Assembly: GCA_947589335.1 (NCBI GenBank)
Contig: CANPZH010000065.1
Span: 1-8,152, forward strand
Source: an uncultured Clostridia bacterium
Lineage (GTDB): Bacteria > Bacillota > Clostridia > Christensenellales > Borkfalkiaceae
DNA: 8,152 bases
Direction of reading: 5' to 3'
This document shows, one piece after another, positions 4,534 to 8,152 of the stretch (positions are counted from its first letter, which is position 1; the number at the start of each line of letters is the position of its first letter). The notes under the pieces were generated by a model. That model was not told the DNA's origin, searched no databases, and was given only the letters and a program-made list of their open reading frames with translations. The position numbers and the translations under genes are program-made.

Positions 4534-5937
4534 ATGCCTACTGCTATCATTGCCGTCATCGTCGTTGCGGTGCTCGTTCTCGTCATGATCGTGCTGACGA
4601 TCGCCGTGCGCTACAAGACCTGCCCGCCCGACAAGATCATGATCATCTACGGTAAGATCCGTCCCAATCCCGACGGCACCTACCGCAGCGCGAAGTGCGT
4701 CCACGGCGGCGCGTCCTTCGTTGCGCCCTTCTTCCAGAAGTACACCTTTATGGATCTGACCCCGCTGTCCATCTCGGTCGACCTCAAGAGCGCGCTCTCC
4801 AAACAGAATATCCGTATCGACGTGCCGAGCATCTTCACCGTCGGCGTGTCGACCGATCCGGGCGTCATGCAGAACGCCGCCGAGCGCCTGAGAATGCTCA
4901 CCCTTGCGCAGATCTCCGACCTCGCGCGGGACATCATCTTCGGCCAGCTCCGTCTCGTCATCGCAACGATGAACATCGAGGAGATCAACGCAGACCGCGA
5001 TAAGTTCCTCGAGGCGATCTCGCGGAACGTCGAAGGGGAGCTCAAAAAAGTGGGGCTCAGGCTGATCAACGTGAACGTCACGGATATCACGGACGAATCG
5101 GGCTACATCGTCGCGCTCGGCAAGGAGGCGGCGGCAAAGGCGATCAACGACGCGAAGATCTCGGTCGCGGAAGAGGACAAGAAGGGCTCCATCGGCGAAG
5201 CGAACGCGAAGATGGAACAGCGCATCCGCGTGGCGGAGGCGGAGTCCACGGCGATCGAGGGCGAAAACAAGGCGAAGGCGGAGATCGCCCGCTCGCAGGC
5301 GCTCCTGCGCGAGAAGGAGGCGGAGGCGTTGAAGCTCGCCGTCACCGCGGAAAAGGTGCAGGCCGCGAAGGCGCTCGAAGAGAGCTACAGCGCCGAGCAG
5401 AAGGCGGAGATCTCCCGTGCCGCACGCGAGAAGGCGACGAAGGAAGCGGACGTCATCGTCGCGGCGGACATCGAAAAGCGCAAACTCGAGATCGAGGCGG
5501 AGGCGGTCGCCGAACAGACCCGCAGAAAGGCACAGGGCGAGGCGGACGCGATCTACGCGAAGATGGACGCGGAAGCGCGCGGCGAGCGGGAAAAGCTCAC
5601 CAAACAGGCGGAAGGTATGGACGCGCTCGTCAGGAGCGCGGGCACCTCGGACGAGGCCGTGCGGCTCCTCATCGCCGAAAAACTCGAGACGATCGTCGCC
5701 GAGCAGGTCAAGGCGATCTCCGGCGTCAAGATCGACAAGGTCACCGTCTGGGACGGCGGGCAGAACGCGGACGGGAAGACGTCTACGGCGAATTTCCTCT
5801 CGGGGCTTCTGAAGAGCTTGCCTCCGCTCGAGGAGATCTATGAGATGGCGGGGCTGTCGCTGCCCAAGGCCGTCGCTCCGCAGAAGGCGGAACCCGCCGC
5901 GGAAAAACCCGCGGAGACGGGCAAGAAAAAAGCCTGA
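4534..5937 (+). CDS. floT: Flotillin-like SPFH-domain membrane scaffold protein (FloT type)
   Basis: Flotillins oligomerise on the inner membrane face and organise functional membrane microdomains. The 467-residue protein has an N-terminal membrane anchor (about 5-25), an SPFH/band-7 domain (about 30-200, including KKVGLRLINVNVTDIT at 171-186), a long charged alanine- and glutamate-rich coiled coil (about 195-365) and a flotillin C-terminal part (to about 440). It ends in an Ala/Pro/Lys tail (445-467). The length and long coiled coil fit FloT/YuaG (about 509 in B. subtilis) better than the shorter FloA (about 331). AAGGAGG lies seven bases before the ATG. The upstream partner is NfeD-like, and a hairpin terminator follows about 35 bases after the stop. 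The assignment to the family is firm; the FloT label is by size and partner. Confidence 0.93.
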   Translation: MPTAIIAVIVVAVLVLVMIVLTIAVRYKTCPPDKIMIIYGKIRPNPDGTYRSAKCVHGGASFVAPFFQKYTFMDLTPLSISVDLKSALSKQNIRIDVPSIFTVGVSTDPGVMQNAAERLRMLTLAQISDLARDIIFGQLRLVIATMNIEEINADRDKFLEAISRNVEGELKKVGLRLINVNVTDITDESGYIVALGKEAAAKAINDAKISVAEEDKKGSIGEANAKMEQRIRVAEAESTAIEGENKAKAEIARSQALLREKEAEALKLAVTAEKVQAAKALEESYSAEQKAEISRAAREKATKEADVIVAADIEKRKLEIEAEAVAEQTRRKAQGEADAIYAKMDAEARGEREKLTKQAEGMDALVRSAGTSDEAVRLLIAEKLETIVAEQVKAISGVKIDKVTVWDGGQNADGKTSTANFLSGLLKSLPPLEEIYEMAGLSLPKAVAPQKAEPAAEKPAETGKKKA

Positions 5938-5971
5938 ACGCGACCCGTATCGGGAAAACAAGACCCATTTC

Positions 5972-6001
5972 AAAAAACGGAGCCGAGAGGCCCCGTTTTT
6001 T
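5972..6001 (+). terminator. Rho-independent terminator after the flotillin gene
   Basis: The arms ACGGAGCC (5977-5984) and GGCCCCGT (5989-5996) pair with one A-C mismatch around a GAGA loop. They are followed by a T run (5996-6001) and preceded by an A run (5972-5977), so the structure could work in both directions. Confidence 0.88.
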
Positions 6002-6007
6002 CTACTT

Positions 6008-6114
6008 ACGTCATGTTGAGCTTGTCGAAACATGGACCTTATTACAATACGGTTCACACTTCGACGACGAAGCGCCGCGGCATTTTGCCGCGGCGCTCCT
6101 GCTCAGTGTGACGT
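6008..6114. repeat. Palindromic repeat element, copy A
   Basis: A 107-base element is bounded by imperfect terminal inverted repeats, ACGTCATGTTGAGC at the left and GCTCAGTGTGACGT at the right. Inside, AGCGCCGCGGCA (6071-6082) and TGCCGCGGCGCT (6086-6097) form a perfect 12-base stem with a TTT loop. The left half matches, in inverted orientation, the element at 6421-6510, including identical 14-base blocks ACGTCATGTTGAGC and TCGAAACATGGACC. It has no coding capacity and begins seven bases after the flotillin terminator. It resembles a small non-autonomous, MITE-like or REP-like element. Confidence 0.8.
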
Positions 6115-6147
6115 GAAAGGGAACGTCATTCCGCCCCGCGCACCCTA

Positions 6148-6219
6148 TACGTCATTCCGAACGAATGTGAGGAATCTCGGCCTCAGATTCCTCCTCCCTT
6201 CGGTCGTCGGAATGACATA
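6148..6219. repeat. Palindromic repeat of a second family, full copy
   Basis: A 72-base element ends in near-perfect inverted repeats (TACGTCATTCCGA and CGGAATGACATA). It contains an inner hairpin, GAGGAATCT (6169-6177) with AGATTCCTC (6185-6193) around a seven-base loop. Its left half is repeated at 6387-6415. A lone end sequence, ACGTCATTCCG, also occurs at 6123-6133. Confidence 0.75.
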
Positions 6220-6229
6220 AGAGCCAATC

Positions 6230-6350
6230 TTGCTGTCCCCTTGAGGGGAAAGTGGCGAACGCAGTGAGCCGAAAGGGGTGTTGCAAAAATGATGACACCC
6301 CCTCAGTCGCTCCGCGACAGCTCCCCCTCAAGGGGGCGCCAAGCGAGCAA
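6230..6350. repeat. Larger inverted-repeat element of a third family
   Basis: A 121-base element runs from TTGCT to AGCAA. Its arms contain CCCCTTGAGGGG (6237-6248) and CCCCTCAAGGGG (6324-6335), each largely self-complementary as well as complementary to the other. The middle contains further complementary parts (GGCGAACGCAGTGAGCC and CAGTCGCTCCGCGAC). The sequence is unrelated to the ACGTCAT-ended repeats around it. From memory, similar sequences are common in gut clostridial genomes; this is not checked here. Confidence 0.65.
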
Positions 6351-6386
6351 TCCCAAATACGTCATGTTGCCCCGTGTTTCTTTCGT

Positions 6387-6415
6387 ACGTCATTCCGAAC
6401 GCATGTGAGGAATCC
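6387..6415 (+). repeat. Half copy of the second repeat family
   Basis: These 29 bases match the left half of the element at 6148-6219 with two differences and lack the right arm. It is preceded at 6359-6369 by another isolated end, ACGTCATGTTG, of the copy A/B type, so the stretch between 6351 and 6420 looks like remnants of several elements. Confidence 0.65.
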
Positions 6416-6420
6416 CAATT

Positions 6421-6510
6421 ACGTCATTCTGAGCCGCGCAGAATGCGCGTGTCGAAGAATCGCACCTTATTGTAATGCGGTCCATGTTTCGACTGCGCTC
6501 AACATGACGT
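6421..6510. repeat. Palindromic repeat element, copy B (inverted relative to copy A)
   Basis: A 90-base element begins ACGTCATTCTGAGC and ends GCTCAACATGACGT. The inner hairpin CGCGCA-GAA-TGCGCG (6435-6449) occupies the place of the longer hairpin of copy A. Its reverse complement aligns with copy A over about 60 bases. The two copies flank the rest of the repeat cluster in opposite orientation. Confidence 0.8.
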
Positions 6511-6516
6511 AAAGAA

Positions 6517-6539
6517 CGGCGCGGCATAATGCCGCGCCG
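6517..6539. repeat. GC-rich perfect hairpin between copy B and the next promoter
   Basis: CGGCGCGGCA (6517-6526) and TGCCGCGCCG (6530-6539) form a perfect 10-base stem with a TAA loop. It resembles the inner hairpin of copy A in sequence. No T run follows, so it is unlikely to be an ordinary terminator. Together with the repeats, it completes the gene-free stretch 6002-6605. Confidence 0.7.
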
Positions 6540-6605
6540 CGCCCGCCCGAATGTAACGAAAAGAAACTCCGGAGCGGGGAGGCGGGGAAAGAAACGCGCA
6601 GGGGC

Positions 6606-6634
6606 TTTACATTTCCGCGCGGCCGTGTTATAAT
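6606..6634 (+). promoter_or_regulatory. Extended -10 promoter of the propeller gene, predicted to give a leaderless mRNA
   Basis: TTTACA (6606-6611) and a perfect TATAAT (6629-6634) are 17 bases apart, with TG at 6626-6627 forming an extended -10. Six bases separate the -10 from the ATG at 6641, so the expected start site is the A of the start codon, exactly as for rsmG. Confidence 0.85.
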
Positions 6635-6640
6635 ATCCGC

Positions 6641-7831
6641 ATGGAAAAATTGTGTTTCGGCGACGGAGAGAAGATCGGCGTGTTCGACGGGGAGAAGACT
6701 GCGCTCTGCGAGAGCGAGCCCATTCTGCGCTACCGGGAATATGCCGAGACGCGGACGAAAAACGACGAATGGAAGTTCGGAGGCGAGGGCGCGCGCTTCC
6801 GCGGCGATTACGACGTGTACGACGCCCGCAAGCGGGAAGAGGTCTCGGCGTGCATCAACGGCGTCGCGTGGCGGGGGGAGAAGGTCGTCTATTCCTTCAC
6901 CGTCAACGAGTCCTCCGGCGTCTATTGCAAGGACGTATCCGATCCGAAGGCGCGGGAGGAGCATATTCTGACCTCTTCGGACGAAGAGATCCTCTCTCTG
7001 AGCGGCGGCGGGGACGTCCTCGCCGTGACGGTGCGGCGGGACGGTGTGACCTCCTCCGTCGGGACGCTCGATTTGCGCAATTCGGAGCTGAAGACCCTCA
7101 CGGACGGGGACGCGCGGGACGCCAATCCCTGTTTTTGCCCGCTCGACGGCCGTATCTGGTTCGACAGCGCGGGCGTCGGCAGGAACGCGGAGGGGGAGTT
7201 TACGGGCGACTATGCGCCCGCTGCGCTCTGTTCCTTCGACCTCGTCACGACGGAGATCCGCGAGGAGGCGCAGGCGAAGGGAGACTCCCTCGTCAAGCCG
7301 AAATTTGCGGAAAACGGCGACCTGTATTACATCCGCCGCCCCAACCGTCCCGAAAAGCACGGCAATCTCTTTGTCGACATCCTCCTCTTTCCCTTCCGCA
7401 TCCTCAAGGCGATCTTCGGATTTTTGCAGGCATTTGTGATGATTTTCGGGCACACCAGCCTCTCTTCGCAGACGGAGGGCGGAGACAACCCCGCAAGGGG
7501 CAAAAAGACGGACGCCCGCAAGCTCTGGCTGGACGGCGCCATGATCGAGGCGGACCGCGAATACAAGCGCAACGCCCGCAAGGCGAAGGGGGAAGCGGGA
7601 TTTATCCCCATGAGCTGGAAGCTCGTCCGCCGCACGGAAAAAGGCGAGGAGACGGTCAAAAACGGCGTGTGCGACTTCGCCCTCTGCAGAGACGGCGGGA
7701 TCTACTGCACCAACGGCAGGCATATCTTCTACGTGAAAGACGGCAAGAGCCGCAAGATCGCCGACGCGGAGCGGTGTCTCTGCGTTGCGACCGAGACGGC
7801 GGCCGCGCCCGAGGAGATCTTTTCGCTGTGA
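6641..7831 (+). CDS. Uncharacterised beta-propeller-like protein with a hydrophobic helical insert
   Basis: I do not recognise this 396-residue protein. Its many short beta-type stretches separated by glycine/aspartate turns suggest a TolB/PD40-like propeller. Two segments resemble that repeat: ANPCFCPLDGRIWFDSA (161-177) and VKPKFAENGDLYYIRR (218-233). Other strand-like runs are at 80-86, 126-131 and 341-365. Residues 242-270 are strikingly hydrophobic (LFVDILLFPFRILKAIFGFL within 243-262) and interrupt the fold, as if to dip into or cross the membrane; a basic, polar stretch (286-318) follows. There is no N-terminal signal peptide. The ATG at 6641 has no ribosome site and fits a leaderless start. 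A GTG at codon 14 (6680) with GGAGAG nine bases upstream is an alternative. The stop overlaps the next gene as GTGA. Confidence 0.8.
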   Translation: MEKLCFGDGEKIGVFDGEKTALCESEPILRYREYAETRTKNDEWKFGGEGARFRGDYDVYDARKREEVSACINGVAWRGEKVVYSFTVNESSGVYCKDVSDPKAREEHILTSSDEEILSLSGGGDVLAVTVRRDGVTSSVGTLDLRNSELKTLTDGDARDANPCFCPLDGRIWFDSAGVGRNAEGEFTGDYAPAALCSFDLVTTEIREEAQAKGDSLVKPKFAENGDLYYIRRPNRPEKHGNLFVDILLFPFRILKAIFGFLQAFVMIFGHTSLSSQTEGGDNPARGKKTDARKLWLDGAMIEADREYKRNARKAKGEAGFIPMSWKLVRRTEKGEETVKNGVCDFALCRDGGIYCTNGRHIFYVKDGKSRKIADAERCLCVATETAAAPEEIFSL

Positions 7832-8076
7832 ACGGGCTTCCCGGCAAGGTCCGCGGGATCGCCGCATACTGTCCGAGGATCTCCTTCCTCGCGCTCAAAT
7901 ACGTCGCGCCCATGCTCCTCTTGTTCGACGTGAACAAATCCCCCCGCTTCCCCCGGATGAGCTGTCTCGTGCCCGTCTGTTACCTCGCAAACTACGGCAT
8001 GCTTTGGGCGCTCTTTGCGGACGGGGGCGGACTCATCGGTTTCTTCCTCCTCAACCGGCTCATCGGACTCACCTGA
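7828..8076 (+). CDS. Small hydrophobic membrane protein, function unknown
   Basis: The 82-residue protein is mostly hydrophobic, with likely membrane segments near residues 19-34, 45-64 and 66-81 and a short basic N terminus (KVR). I recognise no family. The start is a GTG at 7828 that overlaps the upstream stop as GTGA, with GAGGAG 11 bases upstream, so translation is probably coupled to the propeller-like gene. A strong terminator begins at the base after the stop, which supports the reading frame and a two-gene unit. The propeller-like protein has its own hydrophobic insert, so the two could form a membrane complex; this is inference only. Confidence 0.72.
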   Translation: MNGLPGKVRGIAAYCPRISFLALKYVAPMLLLFDVNKSPRFPRMSCLVPVCYLANYGMLWALFADGGGLIGFFLLNRLIGLT

Positions 8077-8102
8077 AAACCGCGGAACTTCGCGGTTTTT
8101 TT
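8077..8102 (+). terminator. Rho-independent terminator after the two-gene unit
   Basis: AAACCGCG (8077-8084) and CGCGGTTT (8091-8098) form a perfect eight-base stem around GAACTT. It runs into seven T residues (8096-8102), immediately after the stop codon of the small membrane protein. Confidence 0.92.
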
Positions 8103-8152
8103 ACAACACCTCGCATTCCTCGCGCCGCGCAAAGGGCTATGCTGTTGGGACA

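Noticed and set aside
3937..6057. A 706-codon open frame on the minus strand opposite the NfeD and flotillin genes
   Set aside because: It is extremely rich in Arg, Asp and Leu and is the complement of two clearly recognisable genes with good ribosome sites. Long antisense frames are expected in GC-rich coding DNA.
6032..6512. Short plus-strand open frames (62 and 86 codons) within the repeat cluster
   Set aside because: They are composed of the palindromic repeats, lack ribosome sites and show no protein-like composition.
6008..6540. A CRISPR array in the repeat-rich spacer
   Set aside because: The repeats are of several kinds, differ in orientation and length, and have no regular spacing or unique spacers.
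6467..7867. A 466-codon minus-strand frame opposite the propeller-like gene
   Set aside because: It has low-complexity composition, begins and ends within other features, and has no promoter or ribosome site that I can support. The plus-strand frame has a strong promoter, a coupled downstream gene and a terminator.
8103..8152. A further gene or promoter at the right end
   Set aside because: Only 50 bases are available and no start codon with a ribosome site or recognisable -35/-10 pair is visible.

Overview
The window looks like the replication-origin neighbourhood of a GC-rich, Gram-positive-type bacterium, most likely a clostridial Firmicute. The grounds are the leftward dnaN-rpmH-rnpA-yidD-yidC block, a YidC of the short Gram-positive type, strong AGGAGG ribosome sites, sigma-A style promoters, a B. 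subtilis-like NfeD/flotillin pair, and dispersed palindromic repeats of a kind I associate with gut clostridial genomes. The genus cannot be named from the sequence.

Layout. Positions 1-2313 hold five genes on the minus strand, in transcription order dnaN (sliding clamp), rpmH (ribosomal protein L34), rnpA (RNase P protein), yidD (membrane-insertion helper) and yidC (insertase, cut by the left edge). A good internal promoter lies between dnaN and rpmH. Positions 2314-2694 are non-coding and have the marks of oriC: an AT-rich trinucleotide array next to tandem DnaA-box-like sites, further box-like sites across about 150 bp, and a strand switch such that every gene on either side is transcribed away from this point. 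No dnaA is present, although dnaA normally sits between oriC and dnaN.

Right of the origin everything is on the plus strand. rsmG (16S rRNA m7G methyltransferase) is followed, with an ATGA overlap, by a small SLOG-fold protein of the DUF1273/YpsA kind. After a new promoter comes an NfeD-like membrane protein with an aspartate-rich loop and a FloT-type flotillin, closed by a hairpin terminator. Positions 6002-6540 contain no gene. They are packed with imperfect palindromic repeats: two inverted copies of one element, a second family with one full and one half copy, a third larger element, and a separate GC-rich hairpin. The last unit is an unrecognised beta-propeller-like protein with a hydrophobic helical insert, overlapping by four bases a small membrane protein, then a terminator. 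Positions 8103-8152 show nothing I can call.

How the genes fit together. The left block couples replication (clamp), ribosome and tRNA maturation (L34, RNase P) and membrane-protein insertion (YidD, YidC). The NfeD/flotillin pair probably organises membrane microdomains. The points most worth a second look are the origin without dnaA, whose candidate unwinding element sits directly in front of dnaN; two genes (rsmG and the propeller gene) that appear to be leaderless with identical promoter geometry; and the propeller/small membrane protein pair. I see no CRISPR array, tRNA, rRNA, transposase or obvious defence system.
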